Origin: Trifolium pratense
Taxonomy: Eukaryota; Streptophyta; Magnoliopsida; Fabales; Fabaceae
DNA length: 64,000 bases
Direction of reading: 5' to 3'
Assembly (NCBI RefSeq): GCF_020283565.1
Contig: NC_060059.1
Span: 6,951,501 to 7,015,500, forward strand
Under the pieces are notes generated by a model. It worked only from the letters and a program-made list of their open reading frames with translations. It had not been told where the DNA came from and searched no databases. This document shows positions 52,481 through 64,000 of this stretch, one piece after another. How positions within the stretch are numbered: the stretch's first letter is position 1; each line of letters starts with the position of its first letter. The position numbers were made by a program, and so were the translations under genes.

Positions 52481-53082
52481 CCTAATTAAGATAAATTCGC
52501 TTTTTTTTTTATTTATTTTGAGTTATAAATTGAGGATTTTTTTTTCTTCTTTTCTTATAAACTCTTTTTAGAGAGAATAGAGTATACTGCTATCTCTTTC
52601 TATTGTTCAGTCTTAAAACAAAAATTTGACTATACAAAAAGGGTGATTGTTGTTAGTTTTTCGTTAGGTGACCGTGTGGGCCTCCATGGAAATTAATGGC
52701 CGACTTAAGGAACTGAAAGTTTGAAACTGTTGTACTATAAGTCAAGTCTTACATTAGTAATGTGTCATCATTAATGACTTGCTGACTAAAAGTGGTTAAT
52801 AAGTTTTATTTATGATAGATTATTTGGAAAATTTTAAGTTTGATTTCTAATGAATTTTTTTTATCTATTTCACCGTCGAACTCTAGATTATTAGGGTCTG
52901 TTTTTCTTAGAATTATAAATTAGAGGGTTAATTAAAAAAAAATTATATATAGGGCATTAAATGATGTTTGAGGTGATGTCATACGATCTCAATTACCAAC
53001 TTATTAGAGAAAATTTGGAAGGCATATGGAAATATAGATGATATGACCAAAATAAAATATATGTTTAAAAATGCACTTTTTT
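52481..53082. other. Gene-free spacer
   Basis: No gene recognised. Confidence 0.5.
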
Positions 53083-53215
53083 TTAGTCATATAGTCTAGT
53101 AGTTAGAAATTTCACTCTTAATATGAATAACTGGGATGATCGGGTTCGAACTCCGGCTCCCTACATATATAATACAATATCTCTACCAACTGAACTAAGC
53201 TTACGGGACAAAAAA
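53083..53215 (+). repeat. tRNA-derived SINE, TAGTCTAGTAGTTAG family
   Basis: A-box-like tagtctagtagttagaaatt, B-box-like gggttcgaactcc and an A-rich end after acgggac. Confidence 0.6.
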
Positions 53216-53620
53216 TACGCATTTTTTTTAAGAGGACAATACAACTTTTTATTATTTTATTATACTGTAGTGCTATATGTTTATTTTATATAGTCAAAGT
53301 TACTAATTTTAAATGGAAACGTTCTAATTCTGTTATGGTCCAATGCCATAAATTGGACAATGAAATTAAGGTCCCTCATGAAATATCAAAATAGGAAGAG
53401 ACATATAAAATTGGACCCATGTGCTGTGTGGAAACAGAGACAGATCCATGCTAGTAGGGTTTATTAAGTTTTCAGCAGAATGAAACAAATTTAAAGTTGG
53501 TGTTAAAGTTTAGACACCTTTTGTTAAGGTAATCCTTTTATGTTTAGAAACTTAACTGCAGTTCTTGTCTATGCGGGGTATATAGTACAAGTCATTTTTT
53601 TTTTTTTAACTTCTTCTTCT

Positions 53621-53745
53621 TCTATCACATAGTCTAATGACTAGAATTTCACCCTTAAGGTGAATAAGTGGGATGTCTGAAAATTGAACGTTGGTCCGTG
53701 CATATATAATCTAATGTCCCTGCCAATTAAATTAAACTCGCATAG
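53621..53745 (+). repeat. Decayed SINE of the same family
   Basis: Similar head (cacatagtctaatgactaga) and middle (cacccttaaggtgaataa) to 53083-53215, with the B box largely lost. Confidence 0.5.
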
Positions 53746-54713
53746 ACTTTTTATTTTTCACCAATTAAAGAAAATTCCATTTTTAATATCCACTTTTCTC
53801 TCCATTCCAATAATACAAAAAATTGCTCTTTCTTCTTTTCTAAGACCATCATTTCCCTACACTCTTTTTCATTTACTTGTTTTGGTTTAGTTTGTTGACT
53901 CTGTTTTCCAAACGGTAAGCAATATTTGAACCTTTTTGGAAACCCCACAGTCACACTACTGAAATAAAGAAAAGAACAGAAACTTGGAACTATATTATAT
54001 AGTGACCATTTGTATTTTTATGTACAAAATAGAATTATATACTGTTATACTGAAAAAGAATAAATAATCATATATAGTATATACTATATGTAGTGATCGA
54101 TCACTTCATGTGCAGTGAGAATGAGCTTGCAATATTCTGGAATCAACATGGAAGTATTGTAGCTAGCTAAGTTACATTGGAAATAATAATGAAGTTGAAG
54201 AATATATTCCATCCAAAAAAAAAAGCTAAAGAAAGAGAAAGGTACTGGATATTTTTCTTTCCTTCTACAAATCTCTACTCATAAATAATCATATTTCTAG
54301 TGATCGATCTCTAATTGGTACTGGATATTCTTCTAACATTTTGTGAAATTGGATAAAAAATTTGTGTCGCTCAGATTATTCCGTCCTTAAGTCGGATACC
54401 GTATCTTAAAAAATTGCAAACTAATTAATTAATACGACAGGACACGTTCATATATAGAAACATATTTTGGTATAGAAAAAAAATTAAAAAAGTTGAACAT
54501 AAATAAATAATGACGACGATAACTAGTTTTTTTTTTTTAACAAAAAATTATGCCTTCTAAAGTGAAATAATATGTCAATTTATGTACATATAGGCATATT
54601 GCATTGTGGTGTACTTTTAAACGTGTGTTCAAGTACTTAGGCTTTTCCTCTTTCTTTTCTTTTTTTTTTTGAACAGATATAGTGTAACACTGGACTGAAT
54701 CTACTACAACAAA
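53746..54713. other. Gene-free spacer
   Basis: No gene recognised; AT-rich with short frames only. Confidence 0.5.
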
Positions 54714-54722
54714 AATAAACTT

Positions 54723-54976
54723 GATGTTTTCTCTCCCCACCTCCCGTAAATCTTTTATCCCTCCTGAGTTTCCAATTTTGCCCTTGAAAAAACTTCGGTT
54801 CGTAGAAACCGAAGTTTTTTTTTGCCTTGAAAACAAATTTCGGTTTCTAAAAACCGAAATTTACTCTGAATTTGCACTAGAAAAAATTCGGTTTCTGCGA
54901 ACCGAATTTTTCACAAGGGCAAAATTGGAATATTGGGGGGTATAAAAGAAACACGGGGGCCCAAAGAGAAAATATC
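54723..54976. mobile_element. MULE-type MITE of the CGGTT-palindrome family, copy 2
   Basis: A 254-bp element, reverse complement of the one at 1469-1723, flanked by a perfect 9-bp duplication, aataaactt (54714-54722 and 54977-54985). It carries the same three hairpins (for example CTTCGGTTCGTAGAAACCGA). Confidence 0.9.
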
Positions 54977-55137
54977 AATAAACTTTGAGGCCCCCAAAAA
55001 TCAGAGGCCCAGCTCTGCAGCACAGACTGCACTGGGCCTGGGCCAGCCATGAATAGAATGAGAGTACAATGCTTGATTCACTATTTTTCTTCCTTGTTCA
55101 TCACAATCAAGAACCGTTCATCAGTGATGGTGAAAGA

Positions 55138-55813
55138 CAGGGGCGGAGCCCCTCATGGGCTGGGCAGGGTCATGGCCCGCCCCAACATTTTTATTTTTTT
55201 TTCATATATAGGTTATTTACTCGGTTTTAAACCCCCGCTAAATAGTTTTGTAGTTTGTCTTCTTCCTGTTTTGTGGGGGTTTATAACCCCATTTTTGGAC
55301 AACCGAAATTTATTTAACTGCTTTTCAGTTTGCAGGGTTATAGAGTATAGACCCCCCCCCCTCTAATATCCTTTCTAATTTTCTTTATGAGGGATCCCTT
55401 CAAATGTTTTATAATTTATAGATGTTTTTAAAATGTGTAATTTATTTTGTAATAAAGTACTCAAATTTTTATTTAAAATAGAGTTTTAGTGTAGAAAAAA
55501 ATCATGTTTGATCAATCTTTTGTTAAAAAAATTTAATTTTTTTTAAAGAGAATCATATAATACTATAAACATAAATACAAGAAGTAATTAAAAAGAATCA
55601 AGTTTACACATGAATTGACATATAATATATTTCTTAATATTTTTTAAAAATTTATTTATTAAAAATTGTAATGGTTCATATTTTGACTATTTTTAGATAT
55701 TCAAATTAGATACACCCTTAATATGATATGTCTTTTTTTAGTAATTTTTTTTTTGGTATTCGATTTATATTTATAGCAGTCCGCCCCAATTTTTTGGGTT
55801 AGCTCCACCACCG
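55138..55813. mobile_element. hAT-type element
   Basis: A 676-bp element starting CAGGGGCGGAGCC and ending GTTAGCTCCACCACCG, with a perfect 8-bp duplication, gtgaaaga (55130-55137 and 55814-55821). Non-coding, AT-rich interior. Confidence 0.82.
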
Positions 55814-56015
55814 GTGAAAGAGTTGATAGAGAAGCATGCAACATGATTATTTAAATCAAACTCACTTGAATCCCCATAAAAGTGGTGGAAAAGATACAAA
55901 TTTCGCAACAAAATCAAATATGGCAGAGAGGTCCAAAGCTCCCATAAAACCAAGCAAGGTATGTCCGATAATTTTCCACAATTCCACCTACTAATTTTGT
56001 AAACGGTTTGTATTC

Positions 56016-57960
56016 AATTTAAACTTAAGGTTTTGGCTTGCTTTCTTGTTTTTGAACATTAACGGTGACAACTTAACATGCATTGCTTATTACTTCTAGC
56101 CTTATGTGGTGGATTTGTAACTTGTTATAGGAATGAATAATAACTCAATGGCAATCTTACCTAATAAGCTAGTGAGTTTGATCCTTGCCACCCTTATTCT
56201 TTTTAGAACTAAAGCGCCAGGGGCATGTTAGAGCAATAAAACCTACCATTACCTAAATTCTAACTCTATTAGGGCTACCCTCCAGTAAATGAACTATAAC
56301 ACTGGACATCAAGGTTGTTAAAATTGAGTTTAAACTTATAAACACCCCCGATTACACTTTTTTCAGGTATGGATTTCAAGTTAAATCGCTTGTAAAACCA
56401 AATTTAGATAAAATCATACATGAGTTAACACACAATAAACTTTTTGAAATCAAACAGAATAAACTAACTTGATTTTACCCGATTGTGAAAAAACTAACTT
56501 TTTTTTTATAGTTTTAACTTTTAACAACTTTAGAAACTTAAGACACTCTAATTTTTTGGACATTTTATGATTCGGTGGGTAACTTATGTAGTTTGATATA
56601 TATTTATGAGCATGACAATTTATTCAGGTGATCTGGTATATTTTTGTTTTATAATTTATTAATGCATTTATAGTATTATAATATTATATAAGTATATATG
56701 TTATGTATATAATAATTTTGATGAGGTAAACGCATGTGAGTTTACAAGTTTATTCCACCTATGCAAAACAAATTGACGTAAAAACTCGGATTTGATAATC
56801 TTGCTGGACATAATTTAGGAAATCTTGGCTTCTAAATTGCACTAACTTCCCCTTCTCTTTCATCAAAACAGCATTTCCTTTCATTGACAAAATAAAAACA
56901 AACATATGCTTCAGGCACTATGGTCTTAATCTTAATAAATTTCAAACTAAATTTCATTCTCCAATTATTATGAAAATAAATGTTTGATCAACTAAATCTA
57001 CAATAGGAGTGAAAGATCTTGCTAATATCAGGATGTGGTCTAGTAATAATTTAATAACAGAAGGTTGATCAAATATTCTTTCTGCGATTAACAATTTACC
57101 GAAACATTAACCTAATCATATAGCCCAGACAAGGTCAAGTCCAACAACTCAGAACTTTTGGTAACCATGTGAACAAGTGATTGAATAGAAAACCCTTCAA
57201 CAATATTTATCAAATGTTAAGCATGACTGAACTTCAGTACTTATAGTTAAACTTAAATGAGTAAATTAGATTATTATTATCGAATAAAAATTTGTTTTTT
57301 TAAAGAAAAAAATTGATGATAATTTATTAAGGGTCCGTTTGGATTGACTTATTTTTTAGCTTATGCAAAACAACTTATACAAATAAATAAGTTTTTATAC
57401 ATTATATTATAAGCTTTTCTAAGTATAATAAACACTCATATGTGGTGGTCGAGCCCGTTTGTCTGTTTGGGTATCGATTAAGCCTTTCGTTTTAATGTGT
57501 ATTTAACAATTGTAAAACTTTATGGTTCTCTCTGGCACATCTCGTGCTGGGCAGGACTCTATTTTGGTGTTTATATATTCCATTTTTGCTTGTTCAAAAA
57601 AAAGGTAGTTTATGAGAAAATAACTTATAAAAATATAATTTTTGTTAGTGAAAACTTATAAATTTATATTTACATAAGCTATTTTCATAAGCTAAAAAAT
57701 ACCCTTGATTTTTTGTTGGCAACCAAAATCTTTGAAAAAAGAAAAAGAAAAATATATTTGAAAAAAAAAAAGAAACAAATATTTGTTGACATACATACCA
57801 AATTAAATGATCGTATAAAAAATAAAATAAAAAAATTGGATATATAAATTAAATAATTTATTTTATTTTTGTGAAAATATTGGATATATATTTTTGTTAT
57901 ACTGATATAGATAGACGTATCTAATCTAAGTATTTTTTTTTTACGAATCATATACACGTA
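56016..57960 (+). repeat. 1.95-kb direct repeat, copy 1 (RPN2 upstream-derived)
   Basis: Nearly identical to 59625-61571. Within it, about 57330-57700 is a MITE-like inverted repeat (gggtccgtttggattgactt) that itself holds a retroposon-like segment ending in an A run (about 57436-57603). The last 250 bp resemble the region just upstream of RPN2 (62380-62580). No gene. Confidence 0.85.
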
Positions 57961-58032
57961 TCTTGTTTAACAAGAAAAAATAATATATTGCTCCTGTATA
58001 AAACAATACTAATAGTAAGTACTAGTAATTAA
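57961..58032 (+). repeat. Copy of the RPN2 proximal promoter
   Basis: Matches about 62585-62680 upstream of RPN2: aacaagaaaaaata, tgtataaaacaatactaa and tactagtaattaat are shared. It is joined directly to RPN2 exon 4 sequence. Confidence 0.7.
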
Positions 58033-58290
58033 TGGATAAATTTGAGGAAGCAATTACAAGGAGTGACAATGTTCAAGAAACTCTATCATGCTGCATTCAT
58101 GTATCTCATTCCTTTGTGAATCTTAGAGAATACAGACAAGAGGTAAGGGGAATGTGAGAGAAAGACTTTTTAAACAATGGTGGTTCTGATTTTGACAAAA
58201 GATGATACTGATTGTTCCTTTTTGCTCAGGTTCTCCGTCTCATTGTTAAAGTATTTCAAAATAATAGACTTTCCTTACCTGAATGTTCCA
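58033..58290 (+). pseudogene. Truncated RPN2 copy
   Basis: 58033-58142 encodes DKFEEAITRSDNVQ then TLSCCIHVSHSFVNLREYRQ, matching the RPN2 segment that starts in exon 4 (DKLEEAITMSDN at the window end). A GT donor follows at 58143, an intron, then a CAG acceptor at 58229 and VLRLIVKVFQ, matching the next RPN2 exon, before homology fades. Exons 1-3 and most of exon 4 are missing. It cannot make a functional proteasome subunit. Confidence 0.82.
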
Positions 58291-58394
58291 ACACGCGGAT
58301 CACTAGCTTCACTAATCCGAACCATGACCATAGTCATTCTCATTCTACCTTTATTTTACTCTTTTTTTTTTAACTTTGTCATTTTTTGATTTTT

Positions 58395-58612
58395 TCGGTG
58401 AATTTTGTACACTCTTCAAACAAACTCTTCCGGTAAGCACCTAAACTTTTTCGGTTTGCTAAATTTACCGGAACACTTTTCAAAAGTTTTTCAAAAGTGT
58501 TTCGGTTTATTCGTCAAAACTACCGGAACACTTTAAACAAGTATTCCGGTTTACGACATTTTCTAGATTTTTTTTTTGCTGTTACCGAAACACTTAAAAT
58601 TGTTGACAATAT
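58395..58612. repeat. CCGGAACACTT hairpin modules
   Basis: Repeated ACCGGAACACTTTT and AAAAGTGTTTCGGTTT words forming several short inverted repeats, as at 1965-2140. No terminal repeats or duplication seen. Confidence 0.6.
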
Positions 58613-59624
58613 TGTTGTTAGCGATGTTGATTATCGACAATTTGATTATACATAAAAATAGAAGAAAAAAAATTATAGAAAGTTTAGTAAAAAAATTATA
58701 GAAAAAATGAAAAGAAACTGCACAAAAATAGGAATATAGAAATAAAAAAAAAATTCTATAAAAAAGAAATTTAAACAATATTTTTCGTAAAATAAAATAA
58801 AAAAACATTTTTTTTATAAACGAAACATAAACAATATTACTACAAATTTTACTACTAATCATTAATAATAATATAATAAAGTTAATTAGTATCAAACTTA
58901 CTAAATTAACCTAAATATTTCTAATAAAATTTCTAATTTTTTATTAAAAATATACACTGGACCATTAATATTATTTATCACTAAAACATAAAAAATTGAA
59001 TAAATAAGTTTACAATAAATAATTAATACAATAATTCCACTTGTATTTTAACAGTAATATATAACAAATTTTTAAATATTTAATTTTAAATAAATTTTCT
59101 ACATTTTGAATCACTATACGCATATTTTGTAGTATGACTATATGCATATTTTGTAGTAGTATTTATAGTTAATGAAATGTGCAAAATTCATACTATTTTT
59201 TTAACTAAACTCAACTACCCATGGTACAAATATCATATATTTCCTCATTATTTCTTTTTGGATTAGATACATTACTCATCTAATATGAAATATCATATTA
59301 TTTTTATTCTCATTTTTATTTATAAAATATCAAAAAAATATTAAATTTAACTAATTCATTTGTGATAAACATTTTTTCCAAGTATGAATTGTATGCTTGA
59401 ACGACTTATTATGTGACTTTTTTCTAAATAAATAACTTAAATAAGATTGAAGTGTAAAAAAGATAGCGTTATTCAAAAGAGACGATCTACACACAAGCGA
59501 TAAAGGTCGTGAGTCAGCAGAAATTGAGGCGATGATATTCAGTTTTAATCCCCTATTATGATTAAAATTAACTTTTAATTGAGTTTTTTTATTTCTTTTT
59601 CCAACATATTGTCATTCATACTAT
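58613..59624. other. Gene-free spacer
   Basis: No gene recognised; very AT-rich. Confidence 0.5.
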
Positions 59625-61571
59625 AATTTAAACTTAAGGTTTTGGCTTGCTTTCTTGTTTTTGAACATTAACGGTGACAACTTTACATGCATTGCTTATT
59701 ACTTCTAACCTTGTGTGGTGGATTTGTAACTTGTTATAGGAATGAATAATAACTCAATGGCAATCTTACCTAATAAGCTAGTGAGTTTGATGACTTGATC
59801 CCTGCCACCCTTATTCTTTTTAGAACTAAAGCGCCAGGGGCATGTTTGAGCAATAAAACCTACCATTACCTAAATTCTAACTCTATTAAGGCTACCCTCC
59901 AGTAAATGAACTATAACACTGGACCTCAAGGTTGTTAAAATTGAGTTTAAACTTATAAAAACCCCCGATTACACTTTTTTTAGGTATGGATTTCAAGTTA
60001 AATCGCTTGTAAAACCAAATTTAGATAAAATCAGACCTGAGTTAACACACAATAAACTCTTTGAAATCAAACAGAATAAACTAACTCGACTTTACCTGAT
60101 TGTGAAAAAACTAACTTTTTTTTATAGTTTTAACTTTTAACAACTTTAGAAACTTAAGACACTCTAATTTTTTGGATATTTTATGATTCGGTGGGATAAC
60201 TTATGTAGTTCGATATATATTTACGAGCATGACAATTTATTCAGGTGATCTGGTATATTTTTGTTTTATAATTTATTAATGCATTTATAGTATTATATAA
60301 GTATATATGTTATGTATATAATAATTTTGATGAGGTAAACGCATGTGAGTTTACAAGTTTATTCCACCTATGCAAAACGAATTGACGTAAAAACTCGAAT
60401 TTGATAATCTTGCTGGACATAATTTAGGAAATCTCGGCTTCTAAATTGTACTAACTTCCCCTTCTCTTTCATCAAAACAGCATTTCCTTTCATTGACAAA
60501 ATAAAAACAAACATATGCTTCAGGCACTATGGTCTTAATCTTAATAAATTTCAAACTAAATTTCATTCTCCAATTATTATGAAAATAAATGTTTGATCAA
60601 CTAAATCTACAATAGGAGTGAAAGATCTTGCTAATATCAGGATGTGGTCTAGTAATAATTTAATAACAGAAGGTTGATCAAATATTCTTTCTGCGATTAA
60701 CAATTTACCGAAACATTAACCTAATCATATAGCCCAGACAAGGTCAAGTCCAACAACTCAGAACTTTTGGTAACCATGTGAACAAGTGATTGAATAGATA
60801 ACCCTTCAACAATATTTATCAAATGTTAAGCATAACTGAACTTTCAGTACTTGTTTTGTAGTTAAACTTAAATGAGTAAATTAGATTATAATTATCGAAT
60901 AAAAATTTGTTTTTTTAAAGAAAAAAATTGGTGATAATTTATTAAGGGTCCGTTTGGATTGACTTATATTTTAGCTTATGCAAAACAACTTATACAAATA
61001 AATAAGTTTTTATACATTATATTATAAGCTTTCTAGGTATAAACACTCATATGTGGTGGTCGAGTCTGTTTGTCTGTTTGGGTATCAATTAAGCCTTTCG
61101 TTTTAATGTGTATTTGATGATTGTAAAACTTTATGGTTCTCTCTGGCACATCTCGTGCTAGGAAGGACTCTATTTTGGTGTTAATATATTCCATTTTTGC
61201 TTCTTAAAAAAAAGTAGTTTATGAGAAAATAGCTTATAAAAATATAATTTTTGTTAGGGAAAACTTATAAATTTATATTTACATAAGCTATTTTCATAAG
61301 CTAAAAAATACCCTTGATTTTTTGTTGGAAACCAAAATCTTTGAAAAAAGAAAAAGAAAAATATATTTGAAAAAAAAAAACAAATATTTGTTGACATACA
61401 TGCCAAATTAAATGATCGTATAAAAAATAAAATAAAAAAAATTGGATATTAAAATTAAATAATTTATTTTATTTTTGTGAAAATAATGGATATATATTTT
61501 TGTTATACTAAAATAGATAGACGTATCTAATCTAATCTAAGTTTTTTTTTTTGACAAATCATATCCACGTT
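59625..61571 (+). repeat. 1.95-kb direct repeat, copy 2
   Basis: Second copy of 56016-57960, differing by scattered substitutions and small indels, for example a cttgat insertion near 59795. No gene. Confidence 0.85.
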
Positions 61572-62329
61572 AATTTTAATGGGTCTCAATAATATATAAA
61601 TAATATAAATGGTATAAACTTTAAATCCATTATAAATTTTATGATTGTTAAAATGTTATTATACGGCATAGTATTATCAGGCATAGTATTATCAGTATAA
61701 TTTTATCCACCGACATATATATAGTTATTGAAATGTTTTTTGACTTAAAAAAAACATTTCAATAACTATAGTTATTGAAATGTTGTCATTAAAAAAATTT
61801 GTTACCATTAAAATGAATAATTTCATATTTTGTAGAAGAAAAACACTATACTAGTACTACGTTTTTTTTTAAAAAAAATTAATAGTAGCATGCACCTTTA
61901 TTGCAACGAATTAACAATAGTGCATTTTATATGTCTAGGACCTCGATAGCTTGTATTACCTGAATTGTTATATTTTGATGTTATGACTTTTATTGTCAAG
62001 ACTTATGTTGTTTTATTTATATCGTGAATGATGTGATCGTGATATGAATATGTTGGTACTTAAACTTATTTAAGTTATTATGATGATAAACTATTTTTTA
62101 AGTATAATTGTGAGATATAAATATTGAATTACATTTTTTAGATGATTAGGACAACATGTTTCAAATAAATAAAAACTAGCTTTTAAAACAAATAAAAACC
62201 AAAACCACCAAACAACTTAAAGCTTTATGTTTAAAGCACCTAGGTTTAATCAAGTCATTGAGCTTAAATTGTTAATAAACTTCATTAAAAATGACGAAGT
62301 TCGGAAGAACCCGCATTCCCGCTAGTGCT
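61572..62329. other. Gene-free spacer
   Basis: No gene. A small hairpin (tagttattgaaatgtttttt with its mirror) lies at about 61722-61770, and a short direct repeat (ggcatagtattatca) at 61665-61695. Confidence 0.5.
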
Positions 62330-62767
62330 AAATAGAAAAAAGAAGAAAATATATTCGAAAATGAGTGACAAAAAAGAAAAAGAAAATATATTTGAAAAAA
62401 AAGAAACAAATGATCATATAAAAAAAAATAGGATATATAAATTAAATAATTGATTTTTTTTTTTGTGAAAATATTGGATATATTTAATATTTTTTTGTTA
62501 TACGTATCTAAACTAAGTATCTTTTGTAACAAAAAAAAAAACTAAGTATCTTTTTATTATTTTTTTGACGAATCATATACATTGTTGAACAAGAAAAAAT
62601 AAGATTTGATCAAAAAAGAAAAAATAAGATATTTTGCAACTGTATAAAACAATACTTACTAGTAATTAATTAACAACAAACAAACCCTTTCTTTCTTTCT
62701 CTCTTTCGTTCATCTTCTTGCAATAATCCCAACCGTCAGTTGCTTATTCCAATTCTACTACTCAATC
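62330..62767 (+). promoter_or_regulatory. RPN2 promoter and 5' UTR
   Basis: Upstream region of RPN2, partly repeated at 57730-58032 and 61330-61570. A CT-rich leader (ctttctttctctctttcg, about 62690-62710) precedes the ATG by about 60 bp. Confidence 0.55.
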
Positions 62768-64000
62768 ATGGTTGCTACTACTCTGGTCAGCTCTGCCGGT
62801 GGCATGTTGGCGATGCTTAACGAGTCTCATCCGTCGCTAAAGCTTCACGCTCTTTCCAACCTCAACAATTTGGCCGATAGTTTCTTGGCAGAGATCTCTA
62901 CCAGTGTTCTTCTCCTGTAATGTTTCCCTTTTTTTATTCTCTTGAATTTGCATTGTTATGTTATGCCTTTTTAGATTAATCAAAACTAGTTGTGTTTCAA
63001 ATTCAATTGGTTCACTCTTTTTAGTACTTTTTCAACTGCTTCAATTATAGTAATAGAGTTTTGGTACTCAAATTCTACAATTCAGTGTATATATAGTATT
63101 GAAAGCATGTCTTTTCAATCAAGGGGATTAGGGTTCTACCGTTTTTAGATTTATACTACAATATGGGTTTCATGGTTCTCCCTTCAGTTACTTAGTTTTT
63201 TTTTTTTTTTTTGTGCAAACTGTTGAACAAAATTAAACGTGTGTTTTGTATGTATGTGTTAAACAGAGAGAGTTTGTATGAAGATGAGGAGTCTGATCCT
63301 CACCAAAGGCAACTTGCCGCACTACTTTTATCAAAGGTCTTCTGTTACTTGGGTGAGCTGAATGACTCACTATCCTATGCCCTTGGAGCTGGTCCTCTGT
63401 TCGATGTTTCAGAGGATTCCGACTTTGTCCATACTCTTCTAGGTGAGTGAGAATTGTTATTTGCTTTTATTCTATTTCATTTAAAGTCGTCGTATACAGA
63501 TCTTGCAACTGGACTGCACTGCTAATATTTGTCCTGTTGGGTATTACTTGTTAGTGGTTTTATTCTTTTCAGTATAATAATCAACTGCAAAACAATGTCA
63601 CTTATATATTAATTAATTTTGTTCTACAATGAATTCATGATATGTTCCACTTAACATTTTATAAAATCTTCTCATACTTTCAGCTAAAGCTATAGATAAA
63701 TATGCTAGTTTCAAGTCTAAGGCGGCAGCAGAGTCAAATGATGATTCTAAGGTGGACCCTAGACTGGAAGCAATCGTGGAGAGGCTGTTCGATAAGTACG
63801 TATAAGCCACCGTACTTATTCTTGTGTTTTTTGTATCCAAGTGTCTCTTCTTAACACTTTTGAGTTTACTCATTATTTGTTGCTTTTCCTCAATCCAGGT
63901 GTATAGTGGATGGAAAATACCAACAAGCTATGGGAACTGCTATTGAATGCAGGAGATTGGATAAACTTGAGGAAGCAATTACAATGAGTGACAATATTCA
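62768..64000 (+). CDS. 26S proteasome non-ATPase regulatory subunit 1 (RPN2), 5' part
   Basis: The first four exons of a gene that continues beyond the window: 62768-62916, 63267-63442, 63684-63795, 63899-64000+. All junctions are GT-AG and phases agree. The protein starts MVATTLVSSAGGMLAMLNES and continues through ESLYEDEESDPHQRQLAALL, LGELNDSLSYALGAGPLFDV, EDSDFVHTLLAKAIDKYA and KYQQAMGTAIECRRLDKLEE, the conserved N-terminal region of plant RPN2. RPN2 is the large scaffold of the proteasome base with PC repeats in its later part (not in this window), and it links the base to substrate receptors. About 180 of roughly 1,000 residues are visible. Confidence 0.95.

Noticed and set aside
58177..58389. 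A 70-codon protein gene
   Set aside because: Its central part is the second exon of the truncated RPN2 copy read with flanking intron; it is not an independent gene.

Overview
This is AT-rich nuclear DNA of a flowering plant. The mix of intron-containing plant genes, an expanded receptor-like-protein cluster and dense small transposons fits a legume, most likely a Medicago-like species. That placement is an inference from gene style and repeat families; nothing was searched. I see no rRNA gene, no functional tRNA gene, no CRISPR array and no organellar or bacterial segment.

Layout. Positions 1-9,400 hold no intact gene. This stretch is a mosaic of small transposons (MULE-type, Stowaway, fold-back, SINEs), one Helitron with a dead helicase, and repeated copies of the upstream flank of the first receptor gene. 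Positions 9,438-29,700 form a tandem cluster of LRR receptor-like proteins (RLPs), all on the + strand. RLP1 is intact. RLP2 is split by a truncated Ty1-copia element. RLP3 is intact but shortened by an in-frame loss of LRRs. Two relics follow the same pattern: a 48-bp coding scrap and an orphan promoter joined directly to a 3' flank. Positions 29,700-35,400 carry more MITEs and a second, nearly full-length Helitron.

Positions 35,500-44,752 hold a nine-exon PRAF gene (PH, RCC1 repeats, FYVE, coiled coil, BRX) of 1,122 codons, with a hAT element and a long AT microsatellite in its introns. On the minus strand, 48,902-49,138 encodes an IDA-like (IDL) secreted peptide precursor. Positions 49,500-62,700 are again transposon-rich. 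They contain a MULE nested in a non-LTR RNase H fragment, a 1.95-kb direct repeat, and a truncated copy of the proteasome gene that lies downstream. At 62,768 the RPN2 gene (26S proteasome non-ATPase subunit 1) begins and runs off the window end.

How the genes relate. The RLPs are expected to be plasma-membrane immune or developmental receptors that signal through partner kinases. The IDL peptide is a ligand of the HAESA-type receptor kinase class. PRAF and RPN2 are housekeeping or polarity genes unrelated to the cluster. The window's main interest is structural. Many insertions can be defined to the base by their target-site duplications (TSDs), several have a paralogous empty site, and two gene families (RLP and RPN2) show promoter or exon copies cut and rejoined by recombination.
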